Source: Rhodocyclaceae bacterium UBA1310 (GTDB lineage: Bacteria; Pseudomonadota; Gammaproteobacteria; Burkholderiales; Rhodocyclaceae). From it: 54,789 bases of DNA. How positions within the stretch are numbered: the first letter of the stretch is position 1; every line of letters begins with the position of its first letter. The stretch covers positions 27,893-82,681 of the forward strand of contig DBTS01000146.1 of NCBI GenBank assembly GCA_002307175.1. Reading direction: 5' to 3'. This document shows positions 31,580 to 40,849 of this stretch, piece after piece. Both the position numbers and the translations under genes were made by a program. The notes below the pieces were generated by a model that saw nothing but the letters and a program-made list of their open reading frames with translations, made no database searches and was not told the DNA's origin.

Positions 31580-34357
31580 ATGTCATCGAACGTTCTTGCC
31601 CTCAATTCCGGCGACGCAGCCGCAGTTGCCTCCCTGCAGGTAATCCGCCGCAACGGCGCCATGGTGGCCTTCACGCCGGAGAAGATTTCGGTCGCTGTCA
31701 CCAAAGCCTTTCTTGCCGTTGAAGGCAGCCAGAGCGCAGCTTCCTCGCGCGTACGTGAAGTGGTGGCACACCTCACCGATGCGGTTGTGCACGCCTTGAT
31801 GCGCCGCCTGCCCGACGGTGGCACGGTGCACATCGAAGACATCCAGGACCAGGTTGAGCTCGCCCTGATGCGTTCCGGTGAACATGATGTGGCCCGCGCC
31901 TACGTGCTCTACCGCGAGCGGCGCGCCAATGAACGCGCAGCGGTGGCAGAAGTGCCCGGTGAAGTGGTGCTGCACGTGACCGTCAACGGCGAACGCCAGC
32001 CACTCGACCTGGCAGCCCTGCGCAAGGTCTGCGAAGCAGCCTGCACGGGGCTGGGAACCAGCGTATCCGCCGGGCTGATCCTCGAACAGGCCCTCAAGAA
32101 CCTCTACGACGGCGTGAGCATGGCCGATGTGCATCAGGCCCTGATCCTGTCTGCACGCACCCTGATCGAGCGCGAACCGGGCTACAACTTCGCCACCGCC
32201 CGCCTGCTGCTCGCCAGCCTGGTCGAAGAAGCAGTCGGCCAGACTGTCGCTCTCGACGACATTTCCGCCGCCTACACTGAATACCTGCCAGTGTTCATCA
32301 AGCGCGGCATCCAGGCCGAGCTGCTGGACGCCCGCCTTGGCGAATACGACATCCCGCGTCTGGCTGCTGCCCTCAAGCCTGAGCGCGATCACCTGTTCGG
32401 CTATCTGGGCCTGCAGACCCTCTATGACCGCTACTTCCTGCACATTGAGGAGCGCCGCATCGAGCTGCCGCAGATCTTCTTCATGCGCGTGGCGATGGGC
32501 CTGGCACTCAATGAAATCGACCGTGAAGCACGTGCCATCGAGTTCTACAACCTGATCTCGAGTTTTGACTTCATGTGCTCGACGCCCACGCTGTTCAACA
32601 GCGGCACGCGTCACTCCCAGCTCTCCTCGTGCTATCTGACCACCGTCGGCGACGATCTGGATTCGATCTACCAGTCCATCAAGGAAAACGCCCTGCTCCA
32701 GAAATATGCCGGCGGTCTTGGCAACGACTGGACCCCAGTACGTGCGCTGGGCAGCCGCATCAAGGGTACAAATGGCCAGAGCCAGGGTGTGATCCCCTTC
32801 CTGAAGGTGGTCAACGATACGGCAGTCGCGGTAAACCAGGGCGGCAAGCGCAAGGGCGCGGTGTGCGCCTATCTGGAAAGCTGGCATCTCGACATCGAGG
32901 AATTCCTCGATCTGCGCAAGAACACCGGTGACGACCGTCGCCGCACGCACGATATGAACACGGCGAACTGGATTCCCGATCTGTTCATGAAGCGTGTGCA
33001 CGAAATGGCCGAATGGACGCTGTTCTCACCCAACGAAGTGCCCGACCTGCACGAGAAGTTCGGCACCGAATTCGAAAAGGCCTATCTTGCCTATGAAGCC
33101 AAGGCAGCAGCAGGCGAGATCCGCCTCTTCAAGAAACTACCTGCCGTGCAGCTGTGGCGCAAGATGCTCACCATGCTCTTCGAGACGGGGCACCCGTGGG
33201 TCACCTTCAAGGACCCGTGTAACCTGCGCTCGCCGCAGCAGCACATCGGCGTGGTGCACAGCTCAAACCTGTGTACCGAAATCACGCTGAACACCTCGGA
33301 GACAGAAACGGCAGTCTGCAATCTCGGCTCGGTGAATCTGGTGAACCATCTCCACAACGGGGAACTCGACCAGCAGAAGCTTGCCCGCACCGTAAACACT
33401 GCGCTGCGTATGCTCGACAATGTGGTCGACATCAACTTCTACGCCACCCCCAAGGCACGCACTTCGAATCTTCGCCATCGCCCGGTGGGCATGGGCATCA
33501 TGGGCTTTGCCGACTGCCTCTATGCACTGGGCCTGTCGTATGCCTCGAACGAAGCTGTGGAATTTGCTGACCGCAGCATGGAAGCCGTGTGCTATCACGC
33601 TTACTGGGCATCGACCGAGCTGGCACGCGAACGCGGCCGCTATTCAAGCTTCAAGGGCAGCCTGTGGGACAAGGGCATTCTGCCGCACGAATCCCTTGAT
33701 CTGCTGGAAGCTGCACGTGGCGGCTATCTCGAATGCAATCGCGAGACGCGCCTGGACTGGGCGGCCCTGAAGGCACGCATTGCCCAGTACGGCATGCGCA
33801 ACTCCAACTGCGTGGCGATTGCGCCGACCGCAACGATTTCGAATATCGTCGGCGTTTCCCAGAGTATCGAGCCGACCTATCAGAACATCTACGTGAAATC
33901 CAACCTCTCGGGCGAGTTCACGGTCGTCAATGCCGCCCTGGTGCAGGACCTCAAGGCCGAAGGCATGTGGGATGAGGTGATGGTGGCAGATCTGAAGTAC
34001 TTCGATGGTTCGCTGGCCCGCATTGAGCGCGTGCCCGCCGCACTCAAGGCGCGCTATGCCACAGCCTTCGAGATTGATGCGAAGTGGCTGGTGGAAGCTG
34101 CCTCACGCCGCCAGAAGTGGATCGATCAGGCGCAATCGCTGAACCTGTATCTCGCGCTGCCTTCAGGCAAAAAACTCGATGAGCTCTACAAACTGGCGTG
34201 GGTACGCGGCCTCAAGACCACCTACTACCTGCGCACCCTGGGTGCCAGCCAGGCGGAAAAAGCCGGCCTCCGCGAAACCGCTGCCGCACCCGAAGCACCG
34301 CGCGAGGAACCGAAATTCTGCAGCATCGACAACCCTGATTGCGAGGCCTGCCAATGA
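31580..34357 (+). CDS. nrdA: Class Ia ribonucleoside-diphosphate reductase, alpha subunit (two ATP-cones)
   Basis: Large subunit that reduces ribonucleoside diphosphates to deoxyribonucleotides. At 925 residues it is longer than E. coli NrdA (761) because the N-terminus has two ATP-cone-like regions (about residues 15-105 and 130-220), as in Pseudomonas NrdA. The catalytic part has CSTPTLFNSGTRHSQLSSCYL-type Cys sites, NLCTEI (conserved Asn, Cys and Glu) and the radical-transfer Tyr pair in KTTYYLRT. The tail ends with the redox CEAC motif. The ATG at 31580 follows AGGAG. The gene lies behind a cobalamin riboswitch and probable NrdR box, and overlaps nrdB. Confidence 0.96.
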   Translation: MSSNVLALNSGDAAAVASLQVIRRNGAMVAFTPEKISVAVTKAFLAVEGSQSAASSRVREVVAHLTDAVVHALMRRLPDGGTVHIEDIQDQVELALMRSGEHDVARAYVLYRERRANERAAVAEVPGEVVLHVTVNGERQPLDLAALRKVCEAACTGLGTSVSAGLILEQALKNLYDGVSMADVHQALILSARTLIEREPGYNFATARLLLASLVEEAVGQTVALDDISAAYTEYLPVFIKRGIQAELLDARLGEYDIPRLAAALKPERDHLFGYLGLQTLYDRYFLHIEERRIELPQIFFMRVAMGLALNEIDREARAIEFYNLISSFDFMCSTPTLFNSGTRHSQLSSCYLTTVGDDLDSIYQSIKENALLQKYAGGLGNDWTPVRALGSRIKGTNGQSQGVIPFLKVVNDTAVAVNQGGKRKGAVCAYLESWHLDIEEFLDLRKNTGDDRRRTHDMNTANWIPDLFMKRVHEMAEWTLFSPNEVPDLHEKFGTEFEKAYLAYEAKAAAGEIRLFKKLPAVQLWRKMLTMLFETGHPWVTFKDPCNLRSPQQHIGVVHSSNLCTEITLNTSETETAVCNLGSVNLVNHLHNGELDQQKLARTVNTALRMLDNVVDINFYATPKARTSNLRHRPVGMGIMGFADCLYALGLSYASNEAVEFADRSMEAVCYHAYWASTELARERGRYSSFKGSLWDKGILPHESLDLLEAARGGYLECNRETRLDWAALKARIAQYGMRNSNCVAIAPTATISNIVGVSQSIEPTYQNIYVKSNLSGEFTVVNAALVQDLKAEGMWDEVMVADLKYFDGSLARIERVPAALKARYATAFEIDAKWLVEAASRRQKWIDQAQSLNLYLALPSGKKLDELYKLAWVRGLKTTYYLRTLGASQAEKAGLRETAAAPEAPREEPKFCSIDNPDCEACQ

Positions 34358-35481
34358 GCGCCGCCCGATTTGATGACTGGGATCTGCCCTCCAGTGGTGG
34401 TGCCGCTGCCCCTGCGCTTGCCGCGCAGACCACGGCCAGCGCAGCAAGCCCGGCCCCCGGCACCGCCGGCGCTTCGCTGGCGGCAGTCAATGCTGCCGAC
34501 AAGCGCATCGTGAATGGCAAGACCGACATCAACCAGTTGGCGCCCTTCAAGTACCCATGGGCCTGGGAATTTTTCCTGAAGGCCAACCGGAATCACTGGA
34601 CGCCGCTGGAAATCGGCATGGCGCAGGATGTGCATGACTACAGCCACAAGCTCAGTGATGCCGAGCGCCATGTGTTCTCCAACGTGCTGGCGTATCTGAC
34701 CACCTCGGACATCATGGCGATGCGCAACATCGGGCTCGCCGTGATGGAGAAAATGAGCGCGCCCGAGCTGCAGATCTATCAGGCCCGCCAGGTCTATGAG
34801 GAAGCGCTGCACACGTGGACCTACCAGCACTGCATCGAGAGCATCGGTCTAGATCAGCAGGAGATCTACAACCGCTATCGCGTGGTACCGGAAATCCACG
34901 GCAAGATCCGGCTTGCCAGCGAGCGCCTGAACCGCGTGCTGCGCTCGGATATCGATCTGACCAACCGCGACAACCTGCACGAGTTCGCGCTGTCGTATTT
35001 CTTCTTCGCGGTGATCTTCGAGGGCTGCTGGTTCTACAACGGCTTCACACCGATCTTCGCCCTGCAACGGCGCGGTCTCATGAAGGGTACTGCCGAACAG
35101 CTGCAGTACATCATGCGCGACGAGGTGCTGCACTGCGCCTTCGGCATCCGCGTGGTGCGCGAACTGCTCAAGGAAGAAAACCTCACGCTCGATCCAGCTG
35201 CCCTGCGCACACTCTGGGATGAGGCCGAAGCCGCTGAGACTGCCTATGCCGGTTACATTTTGCGGGAGCCCATCCTCGGCTACAACGCTGACCTGCACGT
35301 GCAGCAGTTCCGCTTCATCGCCAACCGCCGCGCACGCCAGGTGGGCGTGGAAGAGCCTTTTCCCGGCGTCGAGGGAGCACTGCCGTGGCTAGACGAGCAG
35401 GCCAATCTGCGCAAGGAGAAGAACTTCTTCGAAACGCGCGTCACCGAGTATCAGACAGGTGGCGCCCTGGCCTGGGATTAA
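34354..35481 (+). CDS. nrdB: Class Ia ribonucleoside-diphosphate reductase, beta subunit
   Basis: Small radical-generating subunit, 375 residues. Di-metal ligands and the radical site are seen: D119 in TTSDIMAM, E150 and H153 in EEALHTW, and the radical Tyr Y157 in TYQHCIES. Later ligands lie in FFFAVIFEG and RDEVLHCAFGIR. The presence of Tyr (not Phe) at 157 places it with oxygen-dependent Tyr-radical enzymes rather than class Ic. The first 45 residues are an Ala/Pro-rich extension. The ATG at 34354 overlaps the nrdA stop (ATGA). Active only with oxygen, consistent with a B12-dependent class II enzyme elsewhere as alternative. Confidence 0.96.
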   Translation: MSAARFDDWDLPSSGGAAAPALAAQTTASAASPAPGTAGASLAAVNAADKRIVNGKTDINQLAPFKYPWAWEFFLKANRNHWTPLEIGMAQDVHDYSHKLSDAERHVFSNVLAYLTTSDIMAMRNIGLAVMEKMSAPELQIYQARQVYEEALHTWTYQHCIESIGLDQQEIYNRYRVVPEIHGKIRLASERLNRVLRSDIDLTNRDNLHEFALSYFFFAVIFEGCWFYNGFTPIFALQRRGLMKGTAEQLQYIMRDEVLHCAFGIRVVRELLKEENLTLDPAALRTLWDEAEAAETAYAGYILREPILGYNADLHVQQFRFIANRRARQVGVEEPFPGVEGALPWLDEQANLRKEKNFFETRVTEYQTGGALAWD

Positions 35482-35507
35482 AGCCTGGAAAAAAAGGGCA
35501 AACGAAA

Positions 35508-35529
35508 CCGGGGGCAATACTGCCCCCGG
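35508..35529 (+). terminator. Hairpin after nrdB
   Basis: Perfect 9-bp stem CCGGGGGCA / TGCCCCCGG with a 4-base loop, 27 bases after the nrdB stop. No T-run follows directly, but stem strength and position support termination. Confidence 0.65.
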
Positions 35530-35570
35530 CCAGGGAAGGATTTTCCCGACACCACTCCGCCTTATTTAAG

Positions 35571-35586
35571 CCGGCGGGGTGGCCGG
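35571..35586 (-). terminator. Weak hairpin at the end of the rhamnogalacturonan lyase gene
   Basis: CCGGC / GCCGG stem with a 6-base loop just after the minus-strand stop at 35588, followed on that strand by CTTAAATAA. A possible terminator for the lyase operon. Confidence 0.4.
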
Positions 35587-35587
35587 G

Positions 35588-38299
35588 TTATTGAGGCAGT
35601 GCGTCCGGAGCCACAGAAAGCAGACACAGCAGGGCGAGCGCCCACTGGGCAACGCCATTTGTGGACAGTGCAAGCGCCTCATCCACAGCGTGGAGAACTG
35701 CTGGTTCGGTCACCCGACGGCTCGTCAGATCCCTCGGCAATTGCCCTGCATGCCCGGCGAAGAAGCGTTGCCAGGCTCGCTGCTGCTTCTCCCGATCGCC
35801 CAGCTGTTTGCCCGCATAGCCAAGCAGCTTGGCATGCCCCTGGCCGAGATTGAGACCTTTGAGTGCAACCCCCAATACGCGTTTCTGCTCGGCCGCATCG
35901 GCATTGTAGAGCACGCAGTATTGCAGCCAGGCGTCGCGGAACGCCGGGTCCGGGATCACATTGATCAGCTCGCTGCAAACCTCGGCCAGCCCAAAAGCAG
36001 CAGACAGGTGAGAAACAGCAACCTCATCATCGGTACGGATCTGGAACGCGCCTGTGCGCAGATCCATGAAGCCACCACCGGTACTGAAACCATGCGGCTG
36101 CTGCGCAATCGAATGCATGCTGGCAGCCAGCCGCGCCCGCACAGCCTCGTTTCCGGTGCGTTCCCACTCGGTGAGCCAGGCGGCGGCAATCGCACCCCAG
36201 TCAGTACCAAAAGACACGGCAGCAAGATGCTGGGCATCCGGACCACTGGGCACTTTTTGCCCGACCTTGCGCCCGGCAATGATCTGCTGCAGACGCAGTA
36301 CCGCATCCACCTGCTCATGCAACAGATCACCGGTGCGTTCATCGGTGCTCAGGTAGTAATAGAAGCGCCGGTTGATCGCCGTGGAGATGCGCAGCTGCTT
36401 GGCACTGTCGCCCCAATGCTGCACGTTGTGGCGGGAACCCAGCGGCGCATACGGCCCGATGTGATGCACATCGACCTCGCTGACATGCCGCGTCATCGCT
36501 TCGGCCATACGAAAGACTTCAGCACGCCCGGTATGCAGGAAGTAGTGCCAGAGCCAGATCTCGGTGCTCAGTTCAGAATTGTCCCACGCAAAGCCACCTA
36601 CATCGTAGCGCCAAACATGGCGATCCTCATCGTAGGTATGCATGACATCGCCGTAATCCCAGAAGCCGTACCACGATCGCTCATTGACCTGCTGGCGATA
36701 AAACTGGAAGCACCAGTCCAGTTGGCGTTCCAGCTCTGCGTAGGCCGGGCGTTTCTGTGCCGCAGCCCAAAAATCGCTGAAAGCTTGCCCCCACTCCAGC
36801 CGCTCTGGGGTCGGCGTCAGGCGCGGCGGATTCTGGATGCGCCTTGCCAACTCAACCAGCCGCGCATGGGTGGGGGTTGCGTTCGTCAGCTGGATCTCGA
36901 TCTCGCTGGTTCGCGCCACGCCATACGGCCGGCCAAATTCAGGCTCGTAATCTTCATACGTGATATCCAGCCCATCGAGCTGTTTAGCATACCCTGTCTG
37001 GCCCAGCCCATCATGATAGAAGCGCATGTCCATACCGGAGGCCCGTGGGGCCCAGAGCCACAAGGTGACACTGGCCTGTTCCGTCGCGGCGCCTTCGATA
37101 TCCAGCTGGCCCGGATAGCTCTGCCAGAAATTGCGCACCCCGAACACCACCCCACCAGACGGCGTGCCAAGGTAACCCACCCCGGCAGCACGTGCGCCCG
37201 TGGCGGAGTGTATCCAGCCGGTTCCAGGCGCAGTACGCTTGCTGATCGTGAAGCCATCCGGATGCGCCTGCAACAGGGAGTAATTGCCAAAGGCCGGAAT
37301 GTACTGCAGGTTCTTCGTCACCTTGGCATCTATCGCCGGCAGACTCAGCCCTTGCAACTGGGCCTCACGTACAGCCTTGCCAGGGTCCCGCCGCAGGCCG
37401 GTAAGCCCACGCACAGCTTCGGCAAACACGCCACCGTTGTCACTGACGAAGCGCACATAGCGCTCCTGCAAGGGCGCTGCCAGTGGCACCGCAAAGCGCA
37501 GACCAATTCCCCGGATCGCCTCCCGGCGTTCATCAAGCGAGTTCACAAAACTGTGCACTATCCGCAACGCACCGGAATTGCGGTAGAAGTACAGGCGTAC
37601 CACGAACGGCAGCACACTACGCCCATCCGCAGTGACATGCTCGCCTTCAGCCTTGATCACGGCACGGGCAGGCCCGGAACTCTCAACCTCAAGCTTACTG
37701 ATCTGCGAGACATAGCGGCTGCGTGCAGCGGCTTTATCTTCGGCATCCACCTGAGAATCCGTCAGCACCACCAGCGTCGCCACACCAAGCTCGGCGGCGC
37801 CCTGCCTGACCAGCGATTCAAACAGATTGGCGCCACTGGCATTGAGTGTGCAACGCAGCTTTCCGGTGTCGACACGGATGACTTTTCCGGCACTGCTCAC
37901 CCAGGCGGAGTCCTTGCCCTGCCCGCCGACGCCGCTGCTGCGATCCAGCGTGATCGACTCCTGCAGGCGTTCCTCGCCCGCAGCGGGAGCGAGCGCATGC
38001 CCACTCCATTTGACCGAGCCATCCGGCCAGTAGGCCAGCGGCCACGCCTGCTGCGGCGATGAAGTACCCTGAAACCGCAACGAGGCAAGCTGCTGCTTTT
38101 GCAGGGCACCGCTGGGCCACGGGATCCCGAAGCTGGTGCCCTCAAAACTGGCGGGCAAGGCCTCATCAAGCCAGTGAAGCTGCGTAGCTACCGGTGCAGC
38201 GGTACCTGTCAGCACCTGCGCAGCGCTGGTACGCGAGGCCAGCAGCGCCGCAGTAGAAACCACCACCGGAGATACCTGCAGAAAATTTCTTCTATCCAT
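35588..38299 (-). CDS. Exo-rhamnogalacturonan lyase family protein (PL26-like), Tat-exported
   Basis: A 903-residue protein matching the exo-rhamnogalacturonan lyase family (PcRGLX-like, polysaccharide lyase 26), which removes unsaturated galacturonosyl-rhamnose units from the rhamnogalacturonan-I backbone of pectin. The N-terminal beta domain shows FGIPWPSGAL and LAYWPDGSVKWSGH. The middle has a beta-sandwich, and the C-terminal half is helical with WYGFWDYGDVMHTYD and WAWDNSEL-like sites rich in Tyr, His and Asp. The N-terminus DRRNFLQVSPVV is a twin-arginine signal, so the enzyme folds in the cytoplasm and is exported to the periplasm. It is the last gene of the six-gene receptor/TonB operon. 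Confidence 0.82.
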   Translation of the reverse strand: MDRRNFLQVSPVVVSTAALLASRTSAAQVLTGTAAPVATQLHWLDEALPASFEGTSFGIPWPSGALQKQQLASLRFQGTSSPQQAWPLAYWPDGSVKWSGHALAPAAGEERLQESITLDRSSGVGGQGKDSAWVSSAGKVIRVDTGKLRCTLNASGANLFESLVRQGAAELGVATLVVLTDSQVDAEDKAAARSRYVSQISKLEVESSGPARAVIKAEGEHVTADGRSVLPFVVRLYFYRNSGALRIVHSFVNSLDERREAIRGIGLRFAVPLAAPLQERYVRFVSDNGGVFAEAVRGLTGLRRDPGKAVREAQLQGLSLPAIDAKVTKNLQYIPAFGNYSLLQAHPDGFTISKRTAPGTGWIHSATGARAAGVGYLGTPSGGVVFGVRNFWQSYPGQLDIEGAATEQASVTLWLWAPRASGMDMRFYHDGLGQTGYAKQLDGLDITYEDYEPEFGRPYGVARTSEIEIQLTNATPTHARLVELARRIQNPPRLTPTPERLEWGQAFSDFWAAAQKRPAYAELERQLDWCFQFYRQQVNERSWYGFWDYGDVMHTYDEDRHVWRYDVGGFAWDNSELSTEIWLWHYFLHTGRAEVFRMAEAMTRHVSEVDVHHIGPYAPLGSRHNVQHWGDSAKQLRISTAINRRFYYYLSTDERTGDLLHEQVDAVLRLQQIIAGRKVGQKVPSGPDAQHLAAVSFGTDWGAIAAAWLTEWERTGNEAVRARLAASMHSIAQQPHGFSTGGGFMDLRTGAFQIRTDDEVAVSHLSAAFGLAEVCSELINVIPDPAFRDAWLQYCVLYNADAAEQKRVLGVALKGLNLGQGHAKLLGYAGKQLGDREKQQRAWQRFFAGHAGQLPRDLTSRRVTEPAVLHAVDEALALSTNGVAQWALALLCLLSVAPDALPQ

Positions 38300-38316
38300 G
38301 GATATTCTTCAACGCA

Positions 38317-38334
38317 GGCGGGGCTTCCCCCGCC
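38317..38334 (-). repeat. Intercistronic hairpin between receptor and lyase genes
   Basis: 7-bp stem GGCGGGG / CCCCGCC with a CTTC loop in the 43-base gap between the TonB-dependent receptor and the lyase gene. It lacks a T-run on the minus strand, so it more likely sets relative expression or mRNA stability than stops transcription. Confidence 0.45.
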
Positions 38335-38342
38335 GCGCATTC

Positions 38343-40814
38343 TCAATAGGTGTATTTCAAGGTTACGCCAACGGTACGCGGATCGCCGACATAGGACGTA
38401 GTCACACCGCTGCCTGTGACAAGCCGCGTGTAATAGAGCTTGTTGAAAGCGTTCGTCACCCACAACGAAGCATCCCAGGTGCCATTGCTGACCTTATCCG
38501 ACACCCCCACGCTGAATGATGCAACACCATAGCCGGAAATACGGTTGTAGATGGAGTCATCCACCGAGCCATACGTCCAGCTGCGGTAGGCATAGCGGCC
38601 GCTGACATAGGGCTTGTAACCATTGCCCAGCGTCCAGTCGTAGCGGGAATCCACCACAAACACGCGGCGAGGTGCATTGAAGACACGGCTGCCGGTGAGA
38701 TCACAATAAGTCGCGGTGATTTCTGATGGGCACACTGCATCGTGATAATCGGTGTAACGCGCATCGTTAAGCATACCCGACAGATTCAGTGTAAGCCCCT
38801 GCAAGGGCTTGAGCCCCAGCCCGAGCTCAACCCCACGCGAGACAAGCGACCCCGCATTCAGGAGGTAACTCTGCTGGGTATCAGCATCGTAGCCCTGCGT
38901 CTGGAAGTTGTTCACGCGGCTATGAAAGACATCTGCCGTCAGGGTTGCCACATCCTTGATCAGCGTGCCCTGCACACCAATTTCCCAGCTATGCGTACGC
39001 TCCGGCTTCAAGATCAGCGAATCCATCCCGGCTTTGGCTGCAGAGCCGGCAGAAACATTGATTCCGCCTGCCTTCTGACCATACCCATAAGACGCATAGG
39101 GCGTCCAGTTTTCGGTCAGACGGTACTTCAGGCTGAAGTCCGTCTGTGGCAGTACATGACTTTGTGACAGCTCGCCCGTATCAATGGGAGTCTTGTTGTA
39201 GCGGATGAAACGTGCCTTCTTGTCTTCAAAATTGGCACGCAGACCGAACTGTGCATCCAGCTTCTCCGTAGCGTGAATGGTGCCACGGAAATACGGTGAA
39301 ATAAATTCATCGTGCAATTCACCATAGCGGATGATATCCAGGCCACTATTACTGCTGCTGCCGGTATAGGTCGTGACGGTGGAGCCGGTCGCATAGCGCG
39401 TATGGGCACTGATATCCTGTTGCTGGTGGTAATACTCCAGGCCTGTCGTATAGTCAAAGAACTTGCCGCGGGGGGATTCCAGGCGCACCTCCTGAGAGAT
39501 GTCGTGATCATAAACCTTGAAGCCGCTGTTGGTATAGATCCGTACCGAGAGGTTATCCGTGAGGCTCGGAGAATAGCGATACTGGCGATAGGATGTGATA
39601 GAACGGAGCTTGTAACCCGAATCGAAGGACCACAACGCGTTCGCCGCCACGCCGCCCTGCTCGGTATGGGTGGTGGTGACATCATCCAGATAAACCTCAC
39701 GCCCGCCCAGCGCATACTGGCTGGTGACCTTCGCCAGAGTGGAGGTTGGGTTCACATCCTTGAGCACACTGCTGGGGTTGGCGTATTCGTTTGAATAGTC
39801 TGCACTCAGCTTGAACTGGAACCTGTCGCTCGGTTTGACGAGAACCTGACCCCGCACACCATTGCGCTCGTATCCATTGACCCAGTTCTGATCCGTCAGA
39901 TTCTTGATATTGCCCTGGCTCTCCTGACGGACAACATTGAAGCGGTATGCCACGGTATCCGTCACAGGCCCCGAAAGCATGGCCGCCGTCTTGAAATAGC
40001 CGCGCTCACCCACCGAACTGCTAACCTGTGCCTCCGGGTCCCAGGACGGCTCCTGGGTATGGATATCGATAGCGCCCCCGACGCTGTTCAGGCCAAAGCT
40101 GGTGCCATTGGCCCCCTTATAGACATCAACATAGTCGATATCCGACAGTGCCCGGATGATCCCTGGACGTGCGTAATACACATCGTCAACAAAAACCGAA
40201 ACGCTACTCGGCATGCCAATGTTCTGCTCACCACTGGACTGGCCACCACCGTCGCCAAGACCACGGATGGTGAATTGCGTGTCATTGGATTCTGTGCTCT
40301 GGACAAAAAGGCCTGGCACAACGTATTGAAGGTCCTGAATATCGTCGATGTGCTGGTTTTCCAGATCCTCACCCGAACGACGGCTCACCGAGGTTGGCGC
40401 GCGTTGTGCGGGCTCTTTGACCTTGCGTGCCCCGGTCACGGTGACAGACGCCAGTTGCTGTGCCTCACCATGACTTCCCTTCTCAGAGAGCACCTGGATC
40501 GTCGTACCGTCAGCCGACTCCACGGCCGCCAGACCAGTCCCCGCGAGTGCAGCAATCAAAGCCTCTTTTGCGTTGAATTGCCCCTGCACGGTGGCTGCTG
40601 TAAGTTTTGCCACAGCATCAGGTGCGAACTCAATGCGCACACCGGCTTTCTCGCCAATGGCCTTGAGCGTTGCGGACAAGGGGCCACGTGGAAGTTGATA
40701 TTCCAGCTTCTCGCTGCTCGAAGCCCACGCCAGAGGCGTCAATACAAGCAGCCCGGCTGCGGCCAGCAGGCTCGGCAATACGCGTAAAGCGCCAACAGAA
40801 GAATCTCGTTTCAA
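38343..40814 (-). CDS. TonB-dependent receptor with STN domain (paralogue 1), TTG start
   Basis: An 823-residue outer-membrane receptor. After a signal peptide (VLPSLLAAAGLLVLTPLAWA) it has an STN domain (residues about 35-105, LPRGPLSATLKAIGEKAGV), the plug domain (IQDLQYVVPGLFVQST, SVSVFVDDVYYARP, DVYKGANGTSFGLNSVGGAID) and a 22-strand barrel ending GVTLKYTY. An in-frame TAG just upstream forces the start to the TTG at 40814, which has GGGG six bases upstream. It is downstream of tonB, exbB, exbD and the DUF6250 gene and upstream of the lyase gene, so it probably imports rhamnogalacturonan oligosaccharides. No FecI/FecR pair, the usual partners of an STN domain, is nearby. Confidence 0.92.
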   Translation of the reverse strand: MKRDSSVGALRVLPSLLAAAGLLVLTPLAWASSSEKLEYQLPRGPLSATLKAIGEKAGVRIEFAPDAVAKLTAATVQGQFNAKEALIAALAGTGLAAVESADGTTIQVLSEKGSHGEAQQLASVTVTGARKVKEPAQRAPTSVSRRSGEDLENQHIDDIQDLQYVVPGLFVQSTESNDTQFTIRGLGDGGGQSSGEQNIGMPSSVSVFVDDVYYARPGIIRALSDIDYVDVYKGANGTSFGLNSVGGAIDIHTQEPSWDPEAQVSSSVGERGYFKTAAMLSGPVTDTVAYRFNVVRQESQGNIKNLTDQNWVNGYERNGVRGQVLVKPSDRFQFKLSADYSNEYANPSSVLKDVNPTSTLAKVTSQYALGGREVYLDDVTTTHTEQGGVAANALWSFDSGYKLRSITSYRQYRYSPSLTDNLSVRIYTNSGFKVYDHDISQEVRLESPRGKFFDYTTGLEYYHQQQDISAHTRYATGSTVTTYTGSSSNSGLDIIRYGELHDEFISPYFRGTIHATEKLDAQFGLRANFEDKKARFIRYNKTPIDTGELSQSHVLPQTDFSLKYRLTENWTPYASYGYGQKAGGINVSAGSAAKAGMDSLILKPERTHSWEIGVQGTLIKDVATLTADVFHSRVNNFQTQGYDADTQQSYLLNAGSLVSRGVELGLGLKPLQGLTLNLSGMLNDARYTDYHDAVCPSEITATYCDLTGSRVFNAPRRVFVVDSRYDWTLGNGYKPYVSGRYAYRSWTYGSVDDSIYNRISGYGVASFSVGVSDKVSNGTWDASLWVTNAFNKLYYTRLVTGSGVTTSYVGDPRTVGVTLKYTY

Positions 40815-40849
40815 TTTCTACCCCGTCAAATCAAAAAAGGCGCCGGGCA

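Noticed and set aside
31583..33001. A 472-codon open frame antisense to nrdA
   Set aside because: Shadow of a highly conserved gene; no ribosome-binding site or motif support.
35579..38062. An 827-codon open frame on the plus strand opposite the rhamnogalacturonan lyase gene
   Set aside because: It shows no recognisable motifs and is antisense to a clear, full-length exported enzyme; long antisense frames are common in GC-rich DNA.
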